From: Enoplolaimus lenunculus
Lineage: Eukaryota; Nematoda; Enoplea; Enoplida; Thoracostomopsidae
Assembly (NCBI GenBank): GCA_030248215.1
Contig: JASANG010001441.1
Span: 1-64,000 of the forward strand
Direction of reading: 5' to 3'
DNA: 64,000 nucleotides
The position numbers and the translations under genes are program-made. The notes below the pieces were generated by a model. It saw only the letters and a program-made list of their open reading frames with translations. It was not told where the DNA came from and searched no databases. Within the stretch, counting starts at the first letter, position 1; each line of letters begins with the position of its first letter. Shown here piece by piece: positions 11,166-22,405 of this stretch.

Positions 11166-11635
11166 AAACATATATGACGTATGGCATGGGTCAATTAGTA
11201 CAGCCTTGAAGAGGAGTTTGGTCTACGATATATTTTAATCGAAAACACTAAACGAAGATTTTTTCAGCACACAGATATTGATTGTATTTTACTGTTCTGT
11301 AGTGGTATGCTGCAACATAACAAATCTATTGAACCCGAATCGTACAGGAAGAATTAGTTTACACACATATCAAAATACGCATGAGCCATACCAATTGGGC
11401 CCCAAGGTGTGGAAGGGAAGATACGGAATCTGGACACTTCTAGAACTGTCATAAAAAGTATGATATTATATAAAAATTGGGACGTTGAGATCAACAGTGC
11501 TACTTTCAGGGCTGCAGGACCGTTAGTTCAAAAGTTATGACCCTTTAATTTATGACAATATAAAACACGTACAACCACCTACAAAATTGTAATACGAATA
11601 AACATGGTCAAGCTTGTATTTTACAAATGTATGAT

Positions 11636-11819
11636 AGGGTTGCGCTATACTTATCGCACGGCGCCGTCTGTCAGCAGTACGACGCCGTCAGCCTCCATAT
11701 GGTATGGTACATGAGTAATTCGCTTACGATACGACGCCGTACGGGTGACGGACGATGACGCACGCCGTCGTACGCCGGAAGGACGGCGCCGGACGTCATT
11801 AAAAGTATAGCGCAACCCT
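11636..11819. repeat. GC-rich MITE, GCGCTATACTT family, intact ends
   Basis: AGGGTTGCGCTATACTT on the left and AAGTATAGCGCAACCCT on the right are perfect inverses. The interior is dominated by GACGCCGTCG-type motifs and is the most GC-rich of the family here. Confidence 0.85.
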
Positions 11820-12139
11820 AACTTTCCCTTGAAATATGTGCGTGTTTGCACTGTCAAAACGTTTGAATCGTTGGCAAAACAGCCATAAAATGGTACTGTT
11901 GAACTCAGCTCAACGGAATCTATATGATAAGGAACTTTTCGTTTAATTCCTAGGGGTCCACATTTCTATCTTCGCCGCGTGCAGCCGCGGCTAAAAATAT
12001 TGCATCCCATAGAAAAGTTACAGTTGTCATTGCAAGTGATTACAAATTTTCGCATGTTCTCCGGAAAGTTATTCGCTTGTTCCTATTAAGTTGGCAAGGG
12101 GTTCGAAATAATCCAAATTAGTTGATCTGTTGTCATTTC

Positions 12140-12300
12140 TGTAGCGTGCTACCTTGCATAGGGGGCTAAAAAATCCAGAAGGGACATACAAGGATTTTTC
12201 GACGGCTTTTACAGGTAAGGTTGAAATTTTTTTGGGGGTGCAAAAGTAAAGCAGTGTGGGCTGAAACACCCTGGCCCTCCTATGGGTTTTAAGGGCCCAC
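12140..12300. repeat. GTAGCC-family MITE, worn
   Basis: Shares GCTACCTTGC, GGGACATACAAGG and CTTTTACAGGTAAGGTTGAA with the family; the ends are degraded. Confidence 0.55.
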
Positions 12301-12534
12301 CGATAATAAACCATTGGCTTCTTGATCAGCGCTCAGAGGACTACGAGAGAGGATCAAGAAATATATTTCTTTCCCAAATTTCTGAGCAAACAAAAATACT
12401 TTTGCCGGCGTTCAAATAAAAAGTTGAACGCCCGATGTCCAAAAACTATTCTTTACGTTCGCTCATAAGATCATTTACATGAAGTTATTCCCCACGAAAT
12501 GAAACGCTCACTACCCACCTGGCATGCTCCTGCG

Positions 12535-12688
12535 GGCCCGTAGCCAGAGGAAAGCCATGAGGGCGTCCCCAGGAAGGCTTCGGCTTCTTCTAGAAAATTG
12601 CCAATATTACTTGTAAGTTATCGAAAACCCTTGTATACAACTCTTAAAAAACGTTTAGCACCCTCTAGCAAGGTGAATTAGCTACAGA
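12535..12688. repeat. GTAGCC-family MITE
   Basis: Starts GGCCCGTAGCCAGAGG; ends CAAGGTGAATTAGCTACAG. Typical interior (ACTTGTAAGTTATCGAAAAC). Confidence 0.7.
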
Positions 12689-13292
12689 CTTGCGAAGCTG
12701 CACCGTAAAACTCAAACCGGAACTTCGTCACAGCAACGGCATTATAAGCCATGTTTAAGTACGAAGCACGAAAACTAAAAACCTTTTACTATTCTGTGAC
12801 GGTTGTGACACTACAAATGAAAATTCCTAAACTTGAAAACTGTCACAAAAATGCCGAAGACACCCACAGAAAACGATAATAAAGCCAAACAACACAATAA
12901 CATCAAAAAACGTTGAGGGTCGGGCAAAATTACGACGGGACACACACAAATATGGGGAGACACAAACCTGGCGGCTCCCGGAAAGCGTTTGTACCTTTAA
13001 TACGTGGCGTATAGCTACGTCATACCTCAGTGTTATACGTAAAAGGGTCGTTTACCTGGGATATATACAAAGAAGATAAGGGAATATAAATGAGGAAAGC
13101 GGAGGCAAAGTCAGGATTTTGGGGAAGACACCTTATGTAAAACAAGATATTTGAACTCTAAAATCTAGTGGGTTGCGTTAAAGTTTAAAGTATTTTTCTT
13201 GTTTCTCGAGACATTTCAGAAATGTGTATATACCGCATATCCCTCAACTTGCATATGTGCTTCAGGGACAAAAAATTAAAGCTGTATATTTA

Positions 13293-13680
13293 CTGTAATG
13301 GCTCGAATAAGAGAAAGTAATAAAACGAGTCTGAGGTTCTCCAATCCAAGTCATACTCAATAAGAGTCTGTATCACTAATTAGAGTCCGTTAACGTGGAT
13401 AGAGTCAATAAATCGTAAGAAGTGTTCAACAAAGAAACCAAAGCAGAATGGCCTGGTCTGCACAAATAACAGACACTCAAACAACCCGCATAAACGTAAT
13501 TAAATCCACAACAAAAATTAACGGACATCACAATCAACAAAAATGCTTTAGAGAAATCAGTTCTCGTCCAAAAGAAAAAAATGTGAAAAATTAAGGGTGT
13601 TGGTTCCAACAAAATATGGAGTGAATTAAAAAGAAATAACAGTTCGTAACCCAAGTAAATAACACGAGAGAAGGAAAGCC
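13293..13680. repeat. GACCCGAATAAGAGGG-family MITE, right end lost
   Basis: Left end CTGTAATGGCTCGAATAAGA after TA. The interior (GAGTCCGTTAACGTGGATAG) matches the copy at 30056-30487. Confidence 0.6.
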
Positions 13681-13904
13681 AATGGCGGAGCCAGGAAGTT
13701 GGTGCAAGAGGATACTTTTCAGGTTTTGAAACTTTACAGCTTTGAAAACATGTAGTAAATATTTCTAAATTTTAAAAGTTATCATAGATATTGCGCCGAA
13801 GGGGTAAAATTTTTTGAACATGTGTTGCTTTTCCGTCATGTTTTTCAGTTATCTGTCTAGAAAACACACCGTGATCATCATGTTAACCATTTCTCTGCAA
13901 AACA

Positions 13905-14387
13905 ATGCGCCGTTCATAATTTTTGAGTGATTGCCACCAATTTGTACGGGTGTTGAGGTTACCTCTTGTACGAAGTTTTAATGGTACATTTATTGCTCCA
14001 TTGAACACTAGTTTCTTTGTTAGAGCCACCCTAAACGTATTTCACAGAAAATTATTTGACACTCGTTAGGGTGGGGCTCACAGACACCCAACACCTGTAA
14101 ACTTAAATGTTTAATTTATAAATATATTTAAATTTTAATTAATTTTATTCTCTACACACATATAAACTGTATGTGTTGTAGATAATGATATAATGGTAAA
14201 CTTTCGGTTGACCCCACGTTAACGAGTGTCAAATAATTTTCTGACACATGCGTTATGGTGGCCCTAACGGAGAAACTAATGTTCGGGTGAGGCTAACGAG
14301 TGTGCATTTAAAAATTTGTACATAAAGTAACCCTAACACCCGTACAATTCGGTGGCAGTCACTTAAAAATTATTGAGAACGGCGCAT
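13905..14387. repeat. Fold-back element with arms of about 185 bp
   Basis: The arm 13905 to about 14090 is the inverse of about 14200 to 14387: ATGCGCCGTTC, TTTGTACGGGTGTT and GAAAATTATTTGACACTCGT occur in order on one side and inverted on the other. A loop of about 105 bp, almost pure AT, separates them. No coding sequence seen. Confidence 0.85.
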
Positions 14388-14811
14388 AATTCCATACCAG
14401 GGCAGGTGGGTGAATATATTCTCCATCACCATCAGCCCTCGATCCGTCAGATGCTGAGTCACTGTGTTTTACGCTCGGCATGTTTGACAATGTAAAAATG
14501 AAAAATGTTTTTAGTTTTATATGAGAGTCAATTTTGAGCACTCATAATTGGCTTATTTCAATTTTTGAGTAGTTGATACATAGTAATAGATAGTGATTTA
14601 ATATTAATTTTAAATTACCAGATACATGGTTGAATTTTAATAATTGGAAATGCCATGCAACCCTTGTAAATTGTTTCGAAATCATAGGGAAATGAACTAA
14701 TCTTAAACGGCATGCTGTAGAAAGTGACAGTTCCGTCACTAAAATAGACGAACTAAGAATAAAGTAGTTGCCTCGTCGTGCTGTAACTTTAGTACATTTC
14801 TGGTTTACTCC

Positions 14812-14960
14812 AGCCCGTAGCCATGGAGAGCAGGTCGGTTCAGCACCACCCCTGAAAAAATTTGGCTCCTTTTTAAAATTTTCGACCTTGCTTGTAAGTC
14901 AACGAAACCTCTTGTATGCCAATCCTGAGTTTTTTAGTTCTCCCTAGCAAGAGGGGACGG
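14812..14960. repeat. GTAGCC-family MITE
   Basis: Starts CAGCCCGTAGCCATGGAG; has CCTTGCTTGTAAGTCAACGA; right end worn. Confidence 0.65.
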
Positions 14961-15830
14961 GTATGAGTTACTCCCACAGTGCGAACACTTTTCAACCTCT
15001 ACCCACGCGATGCTTAATCTTGGTTACCACGCCTTGGCTAATACACTAATTCTCCAGTGTATATGTCTGGAAATTCATGCAACAGTAGTGTATCTAACAA
15101 GAACAACGCTGTACTGACAGCTAATTATTTGAAATAAGCCAATCCACAAAAACCAAACATGACCTTTATCACGAAAATGACATAGCTAATATATCTTGTG
15201 TTTGTTGTAGAGACACATAGTCAAATTGAAAATTTATGAAAAATAAGGTGCCAAGGTCTAGTGTACAACATTATTTTCAAATGTGTGTAGCGCCTATGCT
15301 ATTAGCAATTTAATGAAGGGTTTGAGGTTCAGAAAGTATGATATGTTTCAGCTACAACATGATTAGAGAAGCGAACGTTATTAGCATGCGATCCTAGATG
15401 TAAGGAAATACCGAAACCGGATGTAAAATTACAAGCCTGTGTCGAAAGGAATAATGACCACGTCAAAACATGGCCCCCACCCAAAAAATGTTTTAAACTT
15501 GTACCCTGTGCAAAATTACTCGGTGCTGGTAAATATTCTTTTACAGTATGAAAGGTAAATTTGGATAACGAAACTAGACAAAACAGTTTGACCGCGCGTA
15601 ACCAGACGTTCAGAGGATGAAACAAAATATGGTTGGTGAAAAAATTAACCGTAGAATTGAAAACAAACAAACAATGGCGTAGCCAGGATTTTGGTTTAGG
15701 AGCCCACAGCGCTGAACTATTAAGCGTCTTGCTATACTTGTGCTTGAGGGGTGAAATTACAAATGAAGAACACCTTGGAAGAGCGAAAGTAACCGCTTCA
15801 AATATTTTAAGTTTGCGACTGGAACTGTTA

Positions 15831-15996
15831 CTGTAGTCACACGAATAAGAGGGTGGGGCTGATATTTATTTGGCGTCTCCAGAAGGTACCCCTTGTTATC
15901 CGCTTTCGGACTCTTGTTAAGGATACAGGCTCCTATTGATTGGAACTCAAAATGGGGACCCCTTCTTATTACACCCTCTTATTCGGGTCACTACAG
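15831..15996. repeat. TA-flanked MITE, GACCCGAATAAGAGGG family, intact
   Basis: TA on both sides. Left end CTGTAGTCACACGAATAAGA; the inverse of the right end reads CTGTAGTGACCCGAATAAGA. About 23 of 25 end bases agree. Tc1/mariner-type by duplication and structure. Confidence 0.85.
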
Positions 15997-16096
15997 TACA
16001 TATTTGAACAACATTTTTCGGTAGAACGGGGCCGTACCTAGAGTTGCCCGCCTCACAAAAACTTCAAACCCTGTTACAAAGGCAAATCGAGGAAGG

Positions 16097-16476
16097 ATTT
16101 TTGAGTGAGGAACCTTGGTTGGCCCAGTCCTCACCCCCGAGCTAGTAAGTACCAATGGCAATTAATGATTTCATTTTTGAGTGAGGAACCTTGGTTGGCC
16201 CAGTCCTCACCCCCGAGCTAGTAAGTACCAATGACAATAAATGATTTCATTTTTGAGTGAGGAACCTTGGTTGGCCCAGTCCTCACCCCCGAGCTAGTAG
16301 GTACCAATGGCAATTAATGATTTCATTTTTGAGTGAGGAACCTTGGTTGGCCCAGTCCTCACCCCCGAGCTAGTAAGTACCAATGGCAATTAATGATTTC
16401 ATTTTTGAGTGAGGAACCTTGGTTGGCCCAGTCCTCACCCCCGAGCTAGTAAGTACCAATGGCAATTAATGATTTC
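16097..16476. repeat. Tandem array, five 76-bp units
   Basis: Units start at 16097, 16173, 16249, 16325 and 16401 and are almost identical. Each contains GTGAGGA ... TCCTCAC, a 7-bp inverted repeat around a 16-base loop with GGTTGGCCCAG, then CCCCGAGCTAGTAAGTACC. Near identity implies recent expansion. Confidence 0.95.
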
Positions 16477-18069
16477 GAGATCTTTTTAGGACCGAATGGG
16501 TGGACTGTTATTTAGTAAGCAGCTATAAGTTATTCCTGCTGCAACATCCGGCCGAATTAAAAACAGTAGTCATTTTTCATAAAGCAGCACTATAAAAATC
16601 CGACACTAAAGAATGTGTCCGGGAATCATTTTTCAATGCGACACCGGAACAGATCGTTGAATACCTAAGAATTGTAAAATATTTGCAATTTATACTTTGA
16701 CTTTTCGTATTCAAAGTTGAAATTGGATCTCCTCAGTTGTAAATAGAAACGGGAAGTTCGTATTAAATGGTACACCGGTTTTCAGTAATCCCTCTGCCCC
16801 CCTCCGACTATCGGTCAGGTCAAACGTCATACAAACCTGATAAAATGGTTACAAGAACTTGCAAGGTTTTCTGTCTAAATTTTAAAATCTAGAAGCAAAG
16901 TTCGTCAGAGAGTACTTTTATAAACACTACACGACTATACACTTTGTTCAACTGAAAACACCCTCAGGATAAAACAGGTTGTGGTAAAACAGACCATAAC
17001 CAGGTAGGTGTTATGGCGAACCCAATTGCTGGATTTTTATGACGTCATTGACACTTACGTGCCGCCATTATATACGTAGTGTAGTTTGAGTTAGAAAATC
17101 AGAACTAACGGTAAGTTCCTTGAGGTACCTTCATGTAATAATGTAAACTTGACAAATATAAATTTTTATTAAATATCTTATGTAACAAGGACAGATCGTC
17201 TGGGAAAACTGTAAGAAGTTGATTGTTCTCACGCCTCCCATCAGGAACAAGTTTCTCTAAGTGTCAGGGCTTATGCCTGTTTGATTGGATATATTAAACG
17301 TTTTTGTTGCTTGTGTTCACTGTAGCTGTGATGGAGCTGAATTCGAAAGAAACGTTATTTTGCGGTGCATCAGCTGTCGAGACCTTATTTTACTCACGAT
17401 GTTTTTGCTGATGAATACTACTTCCCTAATCTTATAATGATTTCTGTATATATATATATTATTTGTTTTGTTGTTTTTGTTGCATGCAACATATTCAGCA
17501 GTTTTGAACTCAACTTGTGATTAAATTCATGCAAGAATGAAGTTACGAATCTTGTTAATTTTTGCTGCCATTTTTAAGCATCTGGCACTCTTATAGGTGT
17601 CTACTCTAGGCTAACATCTATTAACGTCTTTCCATTTGTTGAAGCACAAGTACATGTTTTCCAATTTTTTTCATCTGCAGAAAAAACTTAAAAAGCCGTT
17701 TTTCCGGTCGATTCAATTTTTCAGGAAAATGCCTAGGGCTGTTCGCTAGAACCCAAACTAAACGTGACGTCTTACTAAAAACATAACCCTCAGTATCAGT
17801 ATAAGTAAGACGGGCTTCCAATAAAATAAGTTTAAACTTTAAATTTAAATCATTCTTGACGAATGTGAAGGGAAGGGACTTATCCAATCAAAGACGCTTA
17901 TACAGAAACTGAAGAAAGTTGCAACTCTCACCCATTGCGTTATCTCCTAAAATCTGCCAATATATACCATCGGTAAATGGTGATTTGTGTTATAGTGATT
18001 TGAGAATATATAGATTGCAAACGTAAAAATTGAAATTTTCACAACTCTGTATAAGTGATGACCTATATG

Positions 18070-18215
18070 TACATCATTTTTTCGCGGGACTGAAATAGAG
18101 TAAGTTTAAGCTTTAGGCTAATTTTTTGCTTGTGTTTTAGCTTGTTTAAACTTAGGCTTTGGTAGAGGCTTATACTACTGTTGCGGTTTTGTTTTTCACA
18201 TTGGCCCAAATGGAT
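18070..18215. repeat. hAT-like MITE with TTAGGC core, worn
   Basis: Has GGGACTGAAATAGAGTAAGT, CTTAGGCTTTGG and TTTTTCACATTGGCCC; end duplications not seen. Confidence 0.55.
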
Positions 18216-18513
18216 TAGTCGTACAGACAGTCCTATATAGAGACTTGAAAAAGTGGACTCAAACCGCTTACTGGGGATATGTGCGACAGCCATTTAAAAT
18301 CAGACTCCATATTCCAAAATGTCGTTAACACTTATTTACAGTAAGTAATGGGTCCCCAAACAAAGGAACGAAGCAGGGGATCTAAACTTCCGGCCAAGCG
18401 AAGGTTAAGTTATTAAGTAAAATGGAAAAATGTGCAAAATTTAGAAATTTACAATTTCATAAATTTAAAGTTAGATAAAACTAGAAAATTTTTTACACTT
18501 AAGAAAATTTACT

Positions 18514-18553
18514 GTTAGCTGGTGCTAGGCGCTACGGTCATTTGAGAATATAA
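18514..18553. repeat. Short dispersed motif, 19 bp past a PDE3 5' splice site
   Basis: GTTAGCTGGTGCTAGGCGCT then GGTCATTTGAGAATATAAC. On the minus strand it immediately follows the donor of the 18572-18766 exon. Confidence 0.65.
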
Positions 18554-18571
18554 CAAAAAAAGACTACTTAC

Positions 18572-18766
18572 CGCATAGAAATGGATTTGTTCGCCAGTAA
18601 TCGGATCTTCGGCAATTCTTGGCAGCGTGGACGATTCGGACATTGAACTGCCGTGATGTTGACTCAAAAGGCCGCTAATTGTACGAAGGCCGGATACGAC
18701 TTGGCTGGGCAGGTTGTCCCATAACAGCATATCAGCAATCAGGCCACGGGCTTCGGCTACGCTTGA
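18572..18766 (-). CDS. PDE3: PDE3 exon: conserved regulatory segment (EARGLIADML)
   Basis: A 65-codon exon starts after TGTTTCAG and ends GCG before GTAAGTAGT, phase 0/0. It encodes SSVAEARGLIADMLLWDNLP and SQVVSGLRTISGLLSQHHGS, ending PITGEQIHFYA. Mammalian PDE3A has MGEAHGLITDLLADPSLPP followed by LRAVSNLL at the same position, N-terminal to the catalytic domain. The match in residue order is clear. A copy of a short dispersed motif lies 19 bp past its 5' splice site. Confidence 0.92.
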
Positions 18767-19269
18767 CTGAAACAGTAAATGATAAATAAAAAAAATTGCT
18801 AACATGATGTGGATCTTGTGAAATTATTTTATTTTCTCAATGAAAGATTGAGTTGATATTTTTAAATGGAAAAATTGAGTTGAAACTTTGTTTTTTAATA
18901 AAAATTGTGTTGGAATAATGTTTTCTTGGAATGAAAAAATAATTTAATTCAGTTTTCTCAATTCAGCCGGTGAAATATATTACTCGACCACACAATGACC
19001 GCCTCACTACATTTATACACGTTTCATTCACCTGAAAAGTTCAAGAAAATAGCGTACAAGCCAACGTTTTAAGTTTGCGATATACATTTTTAATTGTTTT
19101 AATGCCGTCCGACTTTGTCCTACCAGGCCCGTAGCCAGCTCACCATGCTAAGGGGTCCTAGCGGGCGGATCCAGAAAGTCCCCGTTAGAAATTATTTAAG
19201 CAAAGAACCACAGACACTTTAAATTATTTATAGGAAAGTACATTACTATGTTTTTTATAAACGCGGTCG

Positions 19270-19400
19270 TAGCAGTAGTATAAGCATAATCTAAAGCCTA
19301 GTGTACGTTTAAGCAAAAAATAGTCGTAAGCTTAAGTTTTACTCTATTGCGTTCAAACTGAAATACGGTCCGTCCTTGATTTATACATTGGACAAACATT
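19270..19400. repeat. hAT-like MITE with TTAGGC core, worn, reverse orientation
   Basis: Has AGCAGTAGTATAAGCATAAT, then AAGCTTAAGTTTTACTCTAT and GTCCGTCCTTGATTTATACA. Confidence 0.55.
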
Positions 19401-19739
19401 CCATTGACCGTTGTACAACATTTTGTGACTTCAACAATGGAGCAGCTGAATCCCCTGCCCGGAAGCTGCTCGGCTATTAGCCTCAGGGAACGTTCTGCCC
19501 CTACAAAACTTTTGCTCGCCTAAATATACTCACAGGCCCGACTTCTAAACCATATTAATTCCTGGCATGCCCCACGGGAAATTGTTCTGTCCTCGCATCA
19601 TGAGAGCTGGTTTTACGAACCACATAACTTTTGGACTTATAATTATTTCTTAATATTGATCTACAGTTTGCGCTATTCTCGAAGTAAAAATCTGCGAAAA
19701 TTTGAATTATCTGTACTCATGTAGGCATAGTTAATGCGG

Positions 19740-19866
19740 ACCGTTTTCCTTCGGGACAGCACTATAATATAATAACTTTATACTTTCAACTAATTTTTTG
19801 TTCAGGCTTACGATTAGGTTTAGGAATATTGTTATACTACTGTTATGGCCCTGTTCTTTACATTGG
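19740..19866. repeat. hAT-like MITE with TTAGGC core, worn
   Basis: Has CAGGCTTACGATTAGGTTTA and right end GGCCCTGTTCTTTACATTGG. Confidence 0.6.
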
Positions 19867-19933
19867 CTATTGTCTGGTACGAATCATCATTTCCATTGTT
19901 CAAATCATACAAATGTTATTAGTTCTAAACGAA

Positions 19934-19965
19934 TGGTAGGTGCTACACACATTTGAGAATACATT
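19934..19965. repeat. Short dispersed motif, solitary copy
   Basis: GGTAGGTGCTACACACATTT then GAGAATAC. On the minus strand it lies 9 bp past a possible donor (AAG/GTACTC, 19974) of the open frame at 19975-20393. Confidence 0.6.
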
Positions 19966-20272
19966 CAGAGTACCTTCAGCAGTTGAACTTCATAACTGCG
20001 ATGCAATCCAGCACAATAAAACGACGCCATGGTCCCCCTTGTACTCCGTCGATGGCTACACGACCCCCGAATACACAGTTCACTAAAATGTCCCGGAGGT
20101 GTGACCCCACTATAGCTTTGTGTAGAATGTGTCCCCTCGCAATAACTTTTATGACGTTTCACATTGCCGTTATTATACGACCCCCCGCGCCGACGGACCT
20201 CGAAACAGTCTCTCCAATATTTGCTTGTATTTGTGTTGTTGATGTTTGTGTTTAATGCATTATTAATTGCAG

Positions 20273-20401
20273 TTGTGTGTGTCTGGGACCGGCAGCTTAT
20301 GGTACGGACCCTGTGTGCGTACGACGCAGCTCGGCCGCGACGCTTGCGCCACCATCGAAGGACCTGGTGTGTTATACTGCACCAGCAACACATTTGAATG
20401 A
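20273..20401 (+). CDS. Possible last exon of an unrecognised gene (plus strand, intronic)
   Basis: After a T-rich tract and acceptor AATTGCAG, a 42-codon frame reads LCVSGTGSLWYGPCVRTTQL, then GRDACATIEGPGVLYCTSNT, FE and stop. Four Cys are evenly spaced (positions 2, 14, 25, 36). ATTAAA, a common variant polyadenylation signal, lies 38 bp after the stop (20439-20444). The composition looks more protein-like than the two competing frames here: an upstream-open plus frame with a hydrophobic stretch, and a 142-codon minus frame at 19965-20393. I do not recognise the protein, and no upstream exon could be joined with confidence. It may be a gene fragment. Confidence 0.28.
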   Translation: MCVSGTGSLWYGPCVRTTQLGRDACATIEGPGVLYCTSNTFE

Positions 20402-20543
20402 TTTATATTTTAAAACATTATTTTTTTAATTTTTACTCATTAAATGTATTTTTTAACTTTGTATTTTATTATATTTGTTATTTTTCAGTATATCTCATGT
20501 TCTTCTATAATATTATCTAGATGAATTGCTGATTCGCGGACTT

Positions 20544-20670
20544 ACGGTTGGGCTATACTTTACTGTGCCGGACGCCGTGACGCGCTGCTATGCGTTGCTA
20601 TCAAAAACAAAGGCAGAATCTAGTGTTTGGTGGCGTACGACGGTGTTCGGCGAATATAGCGCAACGCTTA
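20544..20670. repeat. GC-rich MITE, GCGCTATACTT family
   Basis: GGTTGGGCTATACTTTACTG on the left, GAATATAGCGCAACG on the right; the interior has GCTATGCGTTGCTATC. Confidence 0.75.
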
Positions 20671-21644
20671 GTTATTGGCTGAGTTTTTAGAGTATTTGCC
20701 ATAGTGCAATTTAAGAAAAAACGTATAATTTAAATTATTTAACAAATACTTAAGCGTGATGTTATACTTTAGTATTGTTATAGAAAATCAGCCATTGCTT
20801 TGTGTCTTGGAATGGCATTAACACGACCCATCTGTAAAAAACCATTTGTTACATTCAAAAATTATCGTTATGAATTATGTGTTTGAAAAAATTCTATTAT
20901 CGCAGAGCGGAATTTTTAGAAAAAATGTAGTAATTAACATTTTAATTCTTAAAATAAGAAAAACAATGAAACGTTGCGGCTGCGTTTGGTGTAGTGGACT
21001 CACACCGGGCAACAAAACTCCATAATTTACCGGAATTTAAATTTTTTAAATCAAAATGGTTTGCTGTCGACTTCTCCTCTGTTGGAACGAACGTACTTAT
21101 GCTATTTACAACAGAGAAACATTACAAAATGATAACACAACGCTTTATAAAACACAAACACGAAATAAACACTGAAATAAATTAATCTCTTTACAAAATA
21201 TTATTCAACAAAATCGGAAATTGGCTTAGAAAAAAGCAAGTAAGTCTATGAGCCCCCTGGTCACGCAATTCGTAGTTAGTACCCTTGTGAACTTGCAACT
21301 GTAAACCTATGCGGTTATAAATTGTTCGTCGAAACCCAGGTGAATTGAAAATGAACTCACGTAGACAACCCGTTCAGGTATTTGAACTTTTGGTCAGTTA
21401 GCGGACTGTCAACCTGAAAGCCTTGAGCGGTTTTTGTTGTTGATTAATATCAACAACTCAGGGCGAGTTGTGTCTATCAAAGTTTACGCCGTTCATGTAT
21501 CTTTAGGTTGTAAAATATTACGGAATTTGGTTGAGCTTTTAGGTTTCATTATTGCAGTCTTCGCCCCTGGCAAAATTTTCTTTTATAAAACTAAGATGTT
21601 TGTAAGATCAGCAAAAGTAATGTTATATTTCAGACATAATGGAG

Positions 21645-21745
21645 TTACCCGAATAAGAGAGGGTTGTAATAAGAGTCAGGGCGCCTATTTTGAGTACTAA
21701 TTGGTCCATGAGCATGAGCATCAATTACCCTAATTAGATGGCGTA
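21645..21745. repeat. GACCCGAATAAGAGGG-family MITE fragment
   Basis: ACCCGAATAAGAGAGGGTTG then CGCCTATTTTGAGTACTAAT, the left half of the family. Confidence 0.6.
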
Positions 21746-21852
21746 AATGCTTGCTCGTCAAATTAAGTTCAGTATAGGATTTTATTCATTACACAGAGCA
21801 TGCAACTATATTCATAGCAGCATACTCAAGCTTTAACTGTGTATGCCAGTGA

Positions 21853-21925
21853 GACGGCGTGGCTCAGTGGTAGGTGGTGGACTGAGAATCTGCCAATTAC
21901 GGGATCGAAAGCTCCCAAGAGCGCC
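21853..21925 (+). repeat. tRNA-like sequence, probably a SINE head or worn tRNA copy
   Basis: GACGGCGTGGCTCAGTGGTA carries an A-box (TGGCTCAGTGG). ACGGGATCGAAAGCTCCC, 30-50 bp on, sits where a B-box and T arm would be, and GGCG...CGCC could pair as an acceptor stem. The anticodon stem pairs poorly and the B-box is off consensus, so it is not called a working tRNA. Confidence 0.45.
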
Positions 21926-22211
21926 CCTCATTTTCAGCGGCAAACGCTCAGACCCAACTTATGACAGTACTCTCGCGAAAGGTGAAATACTTAAATTTCA
22001 AACTTTTAAATCTAAAGCATTTAGGCTCATATTTCTGAAACAAATCAGAAATAAAAGTGCGGGAGGGAAGCTAAGATGACATTAAATTCAAAATTTGTAA
22101 TGCTTAACAATTATAACACAAAAGCACAGTATACCAAATATCCAAAGGACATGACGGGCTGCCACGGGTTTCAATTTAAGTGCCTGTAATGAAGCAGTGA
22201 TGGCAAATGTC

Positions 22212-22405
22212 GGCCCACGTAAGGATGAGGGCGGACCCTTTTTCGCGGAACTTCATAGGATAATTTTATGCTTTAGAATATTTTTTTGCTTAGGTTTAGG
22301 CTTAGGCTCAAATATAAGCTCACTTTCACACTTCGGCTTAGGCTTAGACTTAGCAATTTTCTTGTAAGTACTACTGTTACGGTCCTGTTCTATACATTAG
22401 CCCAA
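22212..22405. repeat. hAT-like MITE with TTAGGC core
   Basis: GGCCCACGTAAGGATGAGGG at the left, GGTCCTGTTCTATACATTAG at the right. The core is TTAGGTTTAGGCTTAGGCTC and again CTTAGGCTTAGACTTAG. Confidence 0.7.

Larger units (their letters stand above)
6132..18571 (-). other. Large PDE3 intron (12.4 kb)
   Basis: It holds MITEs, a fold-back element and a 76-bp tandem array, listed separately. 6270-7460, 9520-10180, 10350-11000, 11820-12130, 12690-13290, 14390-14810, 14960-15670 and 16480-18070 show only unrecognised intronic sequence; a small linker exon could be hidden there. Confidence 0.55.

Noticed and set aside
21853-21925. Working tRNA gene
   Set aside because: The anticodon stem and B box are too poor; better read as a tRNA-derived repeat.
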